64,000 nt of DNA from Chitinophaga polysaccharea (GTDB lineage: Bacteria; Bacteroidota; Bacteroidia; Chitinophagales; Chitinophagaceae): contig NZ_VIWO01000010.1 of NCBI RefSeq assembly GCF_007829335.1, positions 143,155-207,154 of the forward strand, given 5' to 3'. The notes under the pieces were generated by a model. That model ran no database searches. It was not told the origin of the DNA and saw only the letters and a list, made by a program, of their open reading frames with translations. Below, piece by piece: positions 8,952 to 17,983 of this stretch (the stretch's first letter is position 1; each line of letters opens with the position of its first letter). A program made the position numbers and the translations under genes.

Positions 8952-9512
8952 TTGACTTCGTTTTTGCATTCGGCAGATGTGATAGCCTTTGATGAAATTT
9001 ATCATCAATATCACCATGCCGTTTTTAAAAATATCCGACGGTTAATTGACCAGCATGATATTGCAGAAGACATTCTCCAGGAAGTATTTCTTGCCTTCTG
9101 GAGCAGCCGCCACCAGCTCGACCTGCGCCAGGGGCCCGGCAACTGGCTTTTTGTAGTGAGTTATAATAAATCCCTCCAGTATTTGAAAAAGGCGGCTACC
9201 GAGCAATCAAGGCTCGCCGTGTACCCGGCTATCCGCGATGCAGTGGAAGATGATCACGCTTTCCTTAGGGAAAGCAGGTTGGCCCTGCTCAATGAAGCCA
9301 TTGACCAGCTTTCTCCCCGCAAAAAAGAAGTGTTCCAGCTATGCCGCCTGGAAGGTAAATCTGCCGTTGAAGCAGCGCGTATCCTCGGGATTTCGCATCA
9401 TACCGTCAAGGAATATTTACAGTCCTCTTCCGAGGCCATTCGTTCGTACATCGCCTCCAGCCAGGCGGCCCTACCCATTTTAGGCGCCCTTTTCCTCAGC
9501 TCCTACCTGTAA
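8952..9512 (+). CDS. ECF RNA polymerase sigma factor
   Basis: This is an ECF sigma factor of the Bacteroidota type that works with FecR-like anti-sigma factors. Region 2 contains FDEIYHQYHHAVFKNI and AEDILQEVFLAFW. Region 4 contains LSPRKKEVFQLCRLEG and the helix-turn-helix AARILGISHHTVKEYL. A short hydrophobic C-terminal tail follows, as is common in the group. No ATG lies in frame before region 2. I place the start at the TTG at 8952 because it gives the normal N-terminal length and lies downstream of a -7 box at 8905; a TTG at 8910 is the alternative. FecR follows 77 bases downstream. Confidence 0.88.
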   Translation: MTSFLHSADVIAFDEIYHQYHHAVFKNIRRLIDQHDIAEDILQEVFLAFWSSRHQLDLRQGPGNWLFVVSYNKSLQYLKKAATEQSRLAVYPAIRDAVEDDHAFLRESRLALLNEAIDQLSPRKKEVFQLCRLEGKSAVEAARILGISHHTVKEYLQSSSEAIRSYIASSQAALPILGALFLSSYL

Positions 9513-9589
9513 AGTACTTTGTTAACAATTCCGTAACCTGCCCCATCCCCCTCTTTTCATTCATGCCTTACTTTTTATAATTGAAAGAT

Positions 9590-10639
9590 ATGGAACAGAT
9601 CATCGCATTAATACAAAAACTCAAAGACGGAACAGCTACAGAGGCAGAAGTGATGCTACTTGAAAGTATGCTGGAGCGGGAAGAAGATGCTGCGCTCCGG
9701 CAGCAATGGCGCAATGAGTTTGACCGGGCGTTAACAACCGGAGAACAGGTATTGAGCCAGGAGCGAACAAACGCCCTGCTCGTACAGTTGCACACCCGGA
9801 TGGAGGCCTCCGAACAACATACCCGCGAACAGAAAGTGATCCGCCTGCGTAGCAACATACGCGCCTATGCCGCCGCCGTTGCAGGCATACTGCTGCTATC
9901 CGGAATGTTTGCCATGTATTATACGCACCTGCAAAAACATGCGCCGCGTCCTCTATCCAGTTTACCCACGCCGCATTTGAAGCATATCCGTAATACCACC
10001 GGCAAAGCGGTTATCATGACACTGCCCGAAGGCTCCCAGGTAACGATGGATGCTGGCGCTGTTTTATCGTACGATGAAAAGGCAGCAAGAACCGTCGCCT
10101 TAGTGGGCAAGGCCTCTTTTAATGTAACGGCAAGCGATCAACATCCATTCACCGTCACCGCCGGCGATATCACCACCATTGCATTGGGCACCCGGTTTAC
10201 CGTAGATGCCAGCGCGTTGCAGGCAGTAACCGTAAAACTGGAAAGCGGGAAGGTATTGGTACATCACAACGGCAGCACGGCCAAAGATGGTATTTATTTA
10301 CTGCCGGGAGAAGCCTTTCACCTGAATCCCGTCACCCATCAATATGCGGTAACAAAAGTTACCGGCATACCGGAAGATAACGCTCCCGGGGGAACTACCG
10401 TGAAACATGCCGTATTACTGACTTTTACGAACATGCCATTAGATAAAGTGTTCAAAAAACTAGCAGCTGCCTATCATACCGATATCCATTTTGCGGATAG
10501 CGAAGTGGAAGGCGCCTATTTCACAGGACAAGTATTAAAAACGGATTCGCTGCAACATATCTTATCAGCGATCTGCCAGCTGAACAATCTTGAGTTTACC
10601 TCCGGTGACGAGGGAATAACACTCAGGAAGGTAAAGTAA
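9590..10639 (+). CDS. FecR family anti-sigma factor
   Basis: The 349-residue protein has a cytoplasmic N-terminal part of about 85 residues that should hold the sigma factor, one membrane segment (AAAVAGILLLSGMFAMYY), a FecR domain (from about 125, with LPEGSQVTMDAGAVLSY) and a C-terminal DUF4974 domain (FTNMPLDKVFKKLAAAY onward). The ATG at 9590 is preferred over an in-frame TTG at 9581. Such proteins sit in the inner membrane and release the ECF factor when a loaded outer-membrane receptor signals. The gene lies between the sigma gene and SusC, the standard order. Confidence 0.92.
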   Translation: MEQIIALIQKLKDGTATEAEVMLLESMLEREEDAALRQQWRNEFDRALTTGEQVLSQERTNALLVQLHTRMEASEQHTREQKVIRLRSNIRAYAAAVAGILLLSGMFAMYYTHLQKHAPRPLSSLPTPHLKHIRNTTGKAVIMTLPEGSQVTMDAGAVLSYDEKAARTVALVGKASFNVTASDQHPFTVTAGDITTIALGTRFTVDASALQAVTVKLESGKVLVHHNGSTAKDGIYLLPGEAFHLNPVTHQYAVTKVTGIPEDNAPGGTTVKHAVLLTFTNMPLDKVFKKLAAAYHTDIHFADSEVEGAYFTGQVLKTDSLQHILSAICQLNNLEFTSGDEGITLRKVK

Positions 10640-10735
10640 CATCATTCACCAGTATTGATATAAAACATTTACACGCGCAGCGATGCACGTGTGGGACCAT
10701 CTATTTCTTAAACTTTAATTAATACCTGTCAAAAA

Positions 10736-13700
10736 ATGATCAGACTTCTAAAAAGCTATCTCCTCGCATTCCTCGTGCTGGCCATCGCATTAAGCGCCGG
10801 CGCACAGGATTTGGGCGGTACGGTGACTATCAAAGGTAGTGTAATGAGTGAAGCCGGCGACCCGCTGCCGGGCGTGTCTGTAATGGTTAAACAGCATAAC
10901 GGTAGTGGCAGGATGAATACAACAACCGATGAAAAAGGATTTTTCAGGCTGCAGGGAATGAAACCCGGCGCGATGTACGATTTTACTTTCAGCTTCATTG
11001 GCTATGAAAACAACTTATTAAATAGCTTCGTAGTCAGGGATGGTAACAGCAACCTGTTACTGATCCGTATGAAAGAGGCCAGTAAAGGATTAAATGAACT
11101 GGTAGTAGTGGGCTACGGCACACGTACCAAAAAGGAGCTGACAGGTTCCGTTTCTTCTTTGCGCTCTTCAGACCTTAAGCAACAGGCGATCACCTCTTTC
11201 GACCAAGCCCTGGCCGGTAAAATGGCGGGGATCCAGGTGATGCAGACCAATGGCGCCCCCGGGGGCAACGTATCTATCCGTGTACGTGGCGTAGGTTCTA
11301 TCAGTGCAGGCAACAACCCGTTGTTTGTAATAGATGGCGTACCCATTACCAACGATACCCGCAGCGCTTCACCCGGTGTAAACAACTACCAGCAGCCATT
11401 CAATCCGCTGGCATCTATCAATGTGAATGATATTGCCTCCATCGACGTACTGAAAGACGCCGCCTCCGCTGCCATCTATGGCTCCAGGGGCTCTAACGGC
11501 GTAGTACTGATCCGTACTAAAAGAGGTATAGCCGGAAAAATGACCGTAAGCTATGACGGTAGCTACGGCATACAAAACGTCAATAAACATGTAGACGTAC
11601 TGGATGCCTACGATTATGCCAAGCTCGTATACGAAGGACATAACAACGCCTATCTTGATGCGGTGCCCTCCGGTAAACCCACAGATCCCAATAGTGTAAG
11701 GCCTCAAAATCCTTCTACCAGGATTCCGCCACAAATACTTCCCTACCTGGAAGGCAAGCCCGGATTGACCAATACTGACTGGCAGAAGGAAATATTCCGT
11801 CAGGCGCCCATGCAAAGCCATACCGTAAGCGTATCCGGCGGCAGCGAAAGCCTCTCCTATTACTTTTCGGCCAACTACTTCAACCAGGATGGTATTGTTA
11901 TCAACAACAACTACAAACGCTACTCCAGCCGCTTCCGCGTTGACGGCGGCACCGGGAAATTCCGGTTCGGCGTAAATATGACGCCTTCCTATACCGACAA
12001 CCGGGTGGTAAATGCCGAAGGGCCCTGGTTTGCGCCCAATTCAGGCGTTATTGCACTCGCCCTGGGCTATGCGCCCATCTTCCCGGTTCGTAATCCCGAC
12101 GGCACCTTTGCCGACTCAGTAAATGTGTGGGGATATGGTCAGACTAACCAGCTTAACCCGGTTGCCGTAGCCACGCTGATCAAAGACCGTATCAAAAATT
12201 TCCGGTTAACGGCTAACGCCTATATGGAATACGAATTCCTTCCTAACCTGAAGTATCGTATCTCCGCAGGTACAGACCTCAACAGCTTCCGCAGGGATTA
12301 TTACCGGCCATCCAACCTGCCGCTGCCATCGGGTACCCTTCCTTCTGTAGCAACAGGTTTCTCCAACACAGATATGTATACCAACTGGCTCACCGAGCAT
12401 ACCGTTACCTACAATAAATCCTTTGGTAAACATAAACTGGATGTACTGGCAGGGTTCACCGTACAAAAGGAAAACCAGGAGCACAACTCCCTTACCGCCA
12501 ACAACTTTCCTACAGACATCGTTACCACGCTGAATGCAGGACAGGTAAACGCGGGCAGCTCCACGCTCGAACAGTGGAGCCTTAATTCCTGGCTGGGCAG
12601 GGCGCAGTATAGCTATAGCGATAAATACTTCCTCACTGCTTCCATAAGACGTGACGGATCATCACGCTTTGGCATCAATCAAAAGTGGGCGTCCTTTCCC
12701 GCGGTATCAGGCGCCTGGCAGGTTTCCAACGAGCCTTTCTTCCGCAATATAAAACCCATCAGTTCCCTTAAAATCAGGAGCAGCTATGGTCTTACCGGCA
12801 ACTTCCAGATTCCGAACTATGGCTCCCTCGCGCAGATGAGCAATACCAACAGCAACTACATTTTCGGCAACCAGGCGTTGGTAAATGGCGTGTCTATTAC
12901 CAGTCCCGCCAACCCAAACCTCACCTGGGAGAGCATGGCCAGCTTTGATGCGGGGCTTGAATTCGGATTATTCAATGAACTGCTCAACATTACCGTTGAT
13001 TACTATAACGCCAAAACCACCAAGCTGCTGCTGAACCTCCCCGTTCCGGGAGCATCCGGTTTCAGTACCTATCTGCAAAATATCGGCGCCGTGAACAACA
13101 AAGGTTGGGAGATCTCCCTGTCTTACAACAAAAAGATAGCGAAAGACTGGTCTATTGAAGGCAATGCCAACATCGCATTTAACACCAACAGAGTAACTAA
13201 ACTGGGGCCTTCCGGCGCACCCATTATCGCGACCGGCGGTACAGGTAATACCTACTTTATTACCAAGATCGGGGAAACTATCGGGTCTTATTATTTGTAT
13301 GTGGCAGATGGTATTTACCGCGACCAGCGCGACCTCGACAACTCTCCCAAGACCAGCAATCCTACGCATATAGGCGACCTGAAATTTAAGGATATCAATG
13401 GCGATGGTAAGATTGATGCCAACGACAGGGCCATTGTGGGCAGCTTTCAGCCGAAATACATTTTTGGATTCAGTAATACGGTGCGGTATAAAAACCTGGA
13501 CCTGAGCTTTTCTATACAGGGCAGCCAGGGCAATAAGATCCTTAATCTTTTCAGGCGCTACATCGCCAACGTAGAAGGAAACTTCAACAACCTCAGCGAA
13601 GTAAAGGATCACTATGTATCTTCGGAAAATCCGGGTAACGGCATTGTAAACCGGGCCAACAGGCTGGCAACCGGGGGAAATGGCATCACCTCCTCCTGGC

Positions 13701-13957
13701 ATGTGGAAGACGGTTCTTATATCAGGGTGCGGAACATTGCATTAGGGTATAACTTACCCGCCTCGCTGCTGCGCAGGAGTCATATCCCATCAGCAAGGAT
13801 CTATGGGGCCGTTCAAAACCCATTCACTTTCTCCAAATATTCGCTGTTCAATCCTGAGATCAGCAATCGCACAGAAAATGCGCTCACCGCCGGGGAAGAC
13901 TATGGCTCCTACCCGTTGGCCCGCACTTATATGATTGGTCTTAACGTCACTTTTTAA
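10736..13957 (+). CDS. SusC/RagA family TonB-linked outer-membrane protein
   Basis: This 1073-residue receptor has a signal peptide (MIRLLKSYLLAFLVLAIALS), a carboxypeptidase-regulatory-like domain at about 30-110, a TonB-box-like ELVVVGYG, and a plug domain with QALAGKMAGIQVMQ and SIDVLKDAASAAIYGSRG. A 22-strand-type barrel follows. SusC forms the outer-membrane channel and the adjacent SusD is its lid; together they import a glycan or peptide with energy from TonB. The N-terminus goes straight from signal peptide to the regulatory-like domain, with no room for the STN domain normally used to signal to FecR. No glycoside hydrolase is adjacent, so the nutrient is unknown. Confidence 0.95.
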   Translation: MIRLLKSYLLAFLVLAIALSAGAQDLGGTVTIKGSVMSEAGDPLPGVSVMVKQHNGSGRMNTTTDEKGFFRLQGMKPGAMYDFTFSFIGYENNLLNSFVVRDGNSNLLLIRMKEASKGLNELVVVGYGTRTKKELTGSVSSLRSSDLKQQAITSFDQALAGKMAGIQVMQTNGAPGGNVSIRVRGVGSISAGNNPLFVIDGVPITNDTRSASPGVNNYQQPFNPLASINVNDIASIDVLKDAASAAIYGSRGSNGVVLIRTKRGIAGKMTVSYDGSYGIQNVNKHVDVLDAYDYAKLVYEGHNNAYLDAVPSGKPTDPNSVRPQNPSTRIPPQILPYLEGKPGLTNTDWQKEIFRQAPMQSHTVSVSGGSESLSYYFSANYFNQDGIVINNNYKRYSSRFRVDGGTGKFRFGVNMTPSYTDNRVVNAEGPWFAPNSGVIALALGYAPIFPVRNPDGTFADSVNVWGYGQTNQLNPVAVATLIKDRIKNFRLTANAYMEYEFLPNLKYRISAGTDLNSFRRDYYRPSNLPLPSGTLPSVATGFSNTDMYTNWLTEHTVTYNKSFGKHKLDVLAGFTVQKENQEHNSLTANNFPTDIVTTLNAGQVNAGSSTLEQWSLNSWLGRAQYSYSDKYFLTASIRRDGSSRFGINQKWASFPAVSGAWQVSNEPFFRNIKPISSLKIRSSYGLTGNFQIPNYGSLAQMSNTNSNYIFGNQALVNGVSITSPANPNLTWESMASFDAGLEFGLFNELLNITVDYYNAKTTKLLLNLPVPGASGFSTYLQNIGAVNNKGWEISLSYNKKIAKDWSIEGNANIAFNTNRVTKLGPSGAPIIATGGTGNTYFITKIGETIGSYYLYVADGIYRDQRDLDNSPKTSNPTHIGDLKFKDINGDGKIDANDRAIVGSFQPKYIFGFSNTVRYKNLDLSFSIQGSQGNKILNLFRRYIANVEGNFNNLSEVKDHYVSSENPGNGIVNRANRLATGGNGITSSWHVEDGSYIRVRNIALGYNLPASLLRRSHIPSARIYGAVQNPFTFSKYSLFNPEISNRTENALTAGEDYGSYPLARTYMIGLNVTF

Positions 13958-15354
13958 TGCGCTACATCATGAAAAAATATAAATTTTATTTGCCTGTATT
14001 GTTATTGATACTTGCCTCCTGCAACAAAAAGTTCCTGGACCTGACACCCGTATCCACCATTGCACCCGGGCAGTTTTTTAAAACCGCCAGCGACGCCGTC
14101 ACTGCGGTCAATGGCTGTTATGCTTCGCTGGCGCAGGGAAGTCAATACGGCGCCACCTTCGAAGTACTCATGGAAGCGCGGGCGGATAACTTCACCGACC
14201 AGGACCCATCTTCCAATGCAGGGCAAAACTACCAGATCAATCGCTATTCCGACAACCCCGGCAACACCAACTTCTATAATGCCTGGGTGGGCGTATACAA
14301 CGGCATTTTCCGCTGCAATACCTTATTGACTGCCATAGATGGTATCAACATGGATGAATCGCTGAAGAACCGTATCAAGGGAGAGGCCCGCTTTATCCGC
14401 GCATTGAGCTATTTCAACCTGGTGCGGCTGTGGGGTCCCGTACCACTGCTCACTGCCGCCGTTGATCCCGTTCAGGCGGCCACCCTCAAGCGGGATGATG
14501 TTGCGGCGGTGTACAAACAGGTAGAAGAAGACCTCGTTTTTGCAGCAGCCAATTTACCCGCCACCTATGCCGCCACAGATTTAGGGCGTGTTACCAGTGG
14601 AGCGGCTAAAGGGCTACTCGGCAAAGTATATCTTTATCAGAAAAAATATACTGCTGCTCAAACGGTATTACAGGAAGTAATAGACAGCAAAGCGTTTACT
14701 TTATTACCCAAAGTAGCAGATGTATTTAGCACGAGCAACAAGTATAACGCAGAAATACTGTTTGCCGTACGCTATGCCAAAGGAGTGGCGAACCAGGATC
14801 ATGGCTTCTGGTATGCCAATTCACAAACCATTACGGTAGATACCACCTTATTGAAGGCCTATAATGCGGCCGATCTGCGCAGACCTTTATCGGAGTCTGT
14901 TAAGCCGACCGGCAATGCCAACATGATGCCGCGTAAGTTCGTCGATGATCCGGTTAACGGTAACGCGGGCAACGACTTTCCCGTGCTACGCTTTGCAGAT
15001 GTGTTACTGATGCAGGCAGAAGTGCTGAATGAAGTTGGTTACAGCACCGGTGGCAATGCGTTCACTTACCTGAACATGATTCGTACCCGTGCCGGTCTTT
15101 CAACACTCAGCGCTACCGATTTGCCAGACCAAACCAGTTTCCGGAATGAAATATACTTACAGCGGCGCCTGGAACTGCCATTTGAATGCGACCGCTGGTT
15201 CGACCTGGTACGCAGCAACCGTGCAATAACAGAGATCCTCGCCAATAAAAAGGTGGTACTTCCGTCCTTCCGGCTTATCTACCCGATACCACAGCAGGAA
15301 ATAGATATTATGAACAATAAGGCTACTTTTCCGCAGAACCAGGGGTATGATTGA
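13957..15354 (+). CDS. SusD/RagB family nutrient-binding lipoprotein
   Basis: The 465-residue protein is a lipoprotein with lipobox LILASC (Cys at 22, counting from the first ATG). It carries the SusD signature regions: KFLDLTPVST at the start, an IKGEARFIRALSYFNLVRLWG helix pair, and a C-terminal FRNEIYLQRRLELPFECDRWFDLVR segment. Its first ATG overlaps the SusC stop by one base (TAATG), and a second ATG at 13969 is also possible. It covers the SusC pore on the cell surface and binds the imported ligand. The two genes form one translational unit, ended by a strong terminator. Confidence 0.95.
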   Translation: MRYIMKKYKFYLPVLLLILASCNKKFLDLTPVSTIAPGQFFKTASDAVTAVNGCYASLAQGSQYGATFEVLMEARADNFTDQDPSSNAGQNYQINRYSDNPGNTNFYNAWVGVYNGIFRCNTLLTAIDGINMDESLKNRIKGEARFIRALSYFNLVRLWGPVPLLTAAVDPVQAATLKRDDVAAVYKQVEEDLVFAAANLPATYAATDLGRVTSGAAKGLLGKVYLYQKKYTAAQTVLQEVIDSKAFTLLPKVADVFSTSNKYNAEILFAVRYAKGVANQDHGFWYANSQTITVDTTLLKAYNAADLRRPLSESVKPTGNANMMPRKFVDDPVNGNAGNDFPVLRFADVLLMQAEVLNEVGYSTGGNAFTYLNMIRTRAGLSTLSATDLPDQTSFRNEIYLQRRLELPFECDRWFDLVRSNRAITEILANKKVVLPSFRLIYPIPQQEIDIMNNKATFPQNQGYD

Positions 15355-15378
15355 TCATGCTTTTTAAATAACCGTACA

Positions 15379-15417
15379 AAAGAGGACAACAGGAATTGAT
15401 TCCCTGTTGTCCTCTTT
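15379..15417. terminator. Strong bidirectional terminator after susD
   Basis: A perfect 15-bp stem (AAAGAGGACAACAGG with CCTGTTGTCCTCTTT) encloses a nine-base loop and is followed by T-rich sequence on both strands. It lies between the convergent SusD and VOC genes and can stop transcription from both sides. Confidence 0.88.
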
Positions 15418-15439
15418 ATTTGTATTCCACGCCCATTTG

Positions 15440-15841
15440 TCAATTCAGCCGTTGCCTTGCTTCCGCTGTTACCGGTGCAAAGAAGTTAACCAGGTTGCCG
15501 TCGGGATCGCGGAACAATAACGACCTGTTTCCCCAAGGCATCGTTGTAGGCGGCTGTATCAGGGCGTCTATAAGAAAATCGGCCAATGCTTCATACGTTT
15601 TATCTACATCATGCACCCGGAATTCAATGATAACAGATTGATTATTGGCAGCTACAGCCACCCCGCTGCCGCCAAATGGTGCCAGCGTATTAGTGCTTCC
15701 AATAGCCAGTGTAGCCTGGGAAGTACGCAGCTCAGCAAAGTCGGGGGTATACCAGGTCCAGGTCATGCCCGTTACTTTTTCATAAAATGGCACCAGGCGC
15801 TGGATATCGGCGGTAATGATGCGGACAGATGATAAATTCAT
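15440..15841 (-). CDS. VOC family protein (glyoxalase/bleomycin-resistance fold)
   Basis: The 133-residue product shows the paired beta-alpha-beta-beta-beta modules of the vicinal oxygen chelate family. MNLSSVRIITADIQRLVPFYEKV opens the first module and WGNRSLLFRDPDGNLVNFF closes the second. The family includes metal-dependent isomerases, dioxygenases and drug-binding proteins. Conserved metal ligands cannot be assigned with confidence, so the activity is open. The gene is monocistronic and convergent with the SusCD operon. Confidence 0.85.
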   Translation of the reverse strand: MNLSSVRIITADIQRLVPFYEKVTGMTWTWYTPDFAELRTSQATLAIGSTNTLAPFGGSGVAVAANNQSVIIEFRVHDVDKTYEALADFLIDALIQPPTTMPWGNRSLLFRDPDGNLVNFFAPVTAEARQRLN

Positions 15842-16091
15842 ACACTAACGTTTATTTTGTTCAACAGAACAAAGTAAAACAGCCGTTATGACAACCCTAT
15901 GTCAGTAGGTTTTAAGGCTCCGTTATTCTAATTCCACCGGAAGCGCGCTTTCCACCGAACCCAGTTTAATCAATAGTCTTCTTTTCCAGTCGCTGTTGTA
16001 TAACCTTACCCGGCTTCACAGTGGCGCAACCCGTCAGCAGCCACACTTAGCAAAGAAGGCGGCCAATAAGCAGCCTACACGTTCGGAAAAG

Positions 16092-16589
16092 ATGCCTCGC
16101 TCCGAATTTCACAAATTCTTCCTGGATGAATTAAAAGACATTTACTGGGCAGAGAAAGCCCTGGTAAAAGCTTTACCCAAACTAAAAAAAGCGTCTACCA
16201 GTCCCGAACTGGCGGCGGCTTTTGACAAACATACCGGAGAAACCCAAACGCATGTATCCACCCTTGAAAATATATTTGAGATATTGGGAGAAAAGGCTGT
16301 CGCCAAAAAATGTGATGCTATGCAGGGGCTCATTGAGGAAGCCAATAGCATCATTGAAGAAACAGAAGCGGGGTCTAGGGTCCGCGATGCCGCCTTAATC
16401 CTGGCTGCGCAAAAGGCAGAACACTATGAGATTGCCACCTACGGCAGCTTACGCGTTTTTGCCAGCACCATGGGGCATACCGATGTGGAACAATTACTTT
16501 CCCAGACACTGGAAAATGAGAAAGCTACGGACGAAGCATTGACTGCCCTCGCAGAAGGTGCGGTAAATGAAGAGGCCAGCGAAGAATAG
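16092..16589 (+). CDS. YciF-like ferritin-fold protein (DUF892)
   Basis: From the ATG at 16092 this encodes 165 residues, the normal length of the DUF892/YciE-YciF family. The start MPRSEFHKFFLDELKDIYWAEK is the family signature, and further helices carry the conserved EHYEIATYGSL and EKATDEALT segments. These proteins form four-helix bundles related to ferritin that can bind a di-metal centre and are stress-induced in enterobacteria. An in-frame TTG at 15996 would add a Lys-rich extension and cannot be excluded. It stands alone and ends in a hairpin. Confidence 0.88.
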   Translation: MPRSEFHKFFLDELKDIYWAEKALVKALPKLKKASTSPELAAAFDKHTGETQTHVSTLENIFEILGEKAVAKKCDAMQGLIEEANSIIEETEAGSRVRDAALILAAQKAEHYEIATYGSLRVFASTMGHTDVEQLLSQTLENEKATDEALTALAEGAVNEEASEE

Positions 16590-16627
16590 TATAACAACCA
16601 GGTGCCGGTAAATAGTGACCAAATTGC

Positions 16628-16657
16628 AAATGGAATACTTGTCGAAGTATTCCATTT
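16628..16657. terminator. Perfect hairpin between convergent genes
   Basis: AAATGGAATACTT and AAGTATTCCATTT form a perfect 13-bp stem around the tetraloop GTCG. The hairpin lies between the DUF892 gene and the convergent small gene at 16683-17045. It has no long T-run but is well placed as a shared terminator. Confidence 0.6.
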
Positions 16658-16682
16658 ACTTGTGTACTGATGTGGACAGCAT

Positions 16683-17045
16683 CTATGCGATTTCCTCCCA
16701 GCCGCCATTCTGCGGATCATATTTCCAAAATTCGCCAGAGTCGGTAAATTCTGAAGCGGTCATGCCTGCCTCAAAAATACTCTCCTGGTCCCAGCTAGCA
16801 GTGAAATACACTCCCCTTCGCGTTAACAGTACGCGGATATTATAATCAGGATGCGCCAGTTCTACCTGGTCTTTCCCGGCTGTATTTATCACATATTCAT
16901 ATTGTTGCAACCGCTCTTTCAATCCCTGGAATTGCTCTTCGGTGAAGGGTGCCAGGTTATCGGGGTTATCAAAAAAACCATCATTGCCTGATTGCTGTTC
17001 GCGCTCCCGGGTTTGGGCGCTGAATAACTGAATGTCGAAGCTCAT
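16683..17045 (-). CDS. Hypothetical protein, 120 residues
   Basis: I do not recognise this family. The protein is acidic and soluble, with no signal peptide or membrane segment. It opens MSFDIQLFSAQTREREQQ and ends with Trp-rich WKYDPQNGGWEEIA. It has an ATG start, good coding character and separate flanking regions, so it is probably a real gene. It lies between the YciF-like gene (convergent) and the phosphorelay operon (same strand, about 70 bases upstream), with no clear functional link to either. Confidence 0.65.
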   Translation of the reverse strand: MSFDIQLFSAQTREREQQSGNDGFFDNPDNLAPFTEEQFQGLKERLQQYEYVINTAGKDQVELAHPDYNIRVLLTRRGVYFTASWDQESIFEAGMTASEFTDSGEFWKYDPQNGGWEEIA

Positions 17046-17112
17046 ATCTTTCAGATGTATTTAGCTAAAAATAAATTGTTGATAACAGCCATCAAAATGT
17101 GGCCTTATCCCG

Positions 17113-17958
17113 TCATCCATAACGCAGATGGGCGGTGGACTCTTCGAGGAGGTGTATACAATAATCGAGTTCTTCTTTCAATTGGGTTAACAGCAATTTC
17201 TGCTGTTCGCCCGGGGTTCCGGGGTTCACCTGCATATCGGCCGCCATTCGGGATAGCTCCATCAAGCCCACGGTAGTAGCGGTTCCGTATAACTTATGCC
17301 CTATACGTTTCAGGTCTGTATCTTCCCATTGTTCATCATGTTGCCAGATCTGGGAACTTAGTTTTCTCAGCTCTGTAATGGTCGCTTCCATTATTTCCAA
17401 CAGGAAGGTGTAGCCAATAATATCGGCGCTCAGGTATTGTTTCAGGATAGCAATATTAAAGTGCTGGCTATCGCTGCTTTGTATATCGGGGGTGATTGTC
17501 TGTATCTCTGCTGCCGATGGATGGATCCATTTTTTCAGCAAGGCTATCATGGCATTTTCCACAAATGGCTTATGCAAAAAGTCGTTCATGCCCAGCTCGA
17601 GGCATCTTTCTCTTTCTTCCTTCATATCGCTGGCGGTGATGGCGATGATGGGGATTTGGGCGGCGGGATCTGTCTTCCGGATGATTTCCGTCGCATCAAA
17701 TCCATTCCTGTCGGGCATTTGCAGGTCCATAAACACAAGATCTGGCCGGCTCTCATTATATTTCTCCACGGCCTCCACGCCATTCGCTGCTTCCAGGATA
17801 GTGGCACCGGGTAAAACCCGGTTCAGGATGGTGACTGCCACCATCATATTGACGGGGTTATCTTCTGCAATGAGAATACGAAGGGGTTGGGCAGGTGATA
17901 CTGTTGTATGTTCTGTTGACATTGAATCGTTCTTTTTCGTTGTTATATTAACAGCCAT
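17113..17958 (-). CDS. REC-HPt phosphorelay protein
   Basis: From the ATG at 17958 the protein is 281 residues. A receiver domain (about 25-145) has the acidic pair in IAEDN, phosphoacceptor Asp 78 in LVFMDLQMP and the conserved Lys in LHKPF. A C-terminal HPt domain (about 175-281) has His 221 in RIGHKLYGTA. A further in-frame start at 18012 would overlap the kinase gene and looks less likely. The gene follows the hybrid kinase, so it probably receives phosphate from it. There is no DNA-binding output domain; the target must be another protein. Confidence 0.88.
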   Translation of the reverse strand: MAVNITTKKNDSMSTEHTTVSPAQPLRILIAEDNPVNMMVAVTILNRVLPGATILEAANGVEAVEKYNESRPDLVFMDLQMPDRNGFDATEIIRKTDPAAQIPIIAITASDMKEERERCLELGMNDFLHKPFVENAMIALLKKWIHPSAAEIQTITPDIQSSDSQHFNIAILKQYLSADIIGYTFLLEIMEATITELRKLSSQIWQHDEQWEDTDLKRIGHKLYGTATTVGLMELSRMAADMQVNPGTPGEQQKLLLTQLKEELDYCIHLLEESTAHLRYG

Positions 17959-17983
17959 CAGGCTATAGCCTTTTGTACGTCTG

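Noticed and set aside
12968..13702. Long reverse-strand ORF (244 codons) inside susC
   Set aside because: It is a shadow of the SusC frame; the translated product has no domain or signal features, while the plus-strand SusC is intact and full length.
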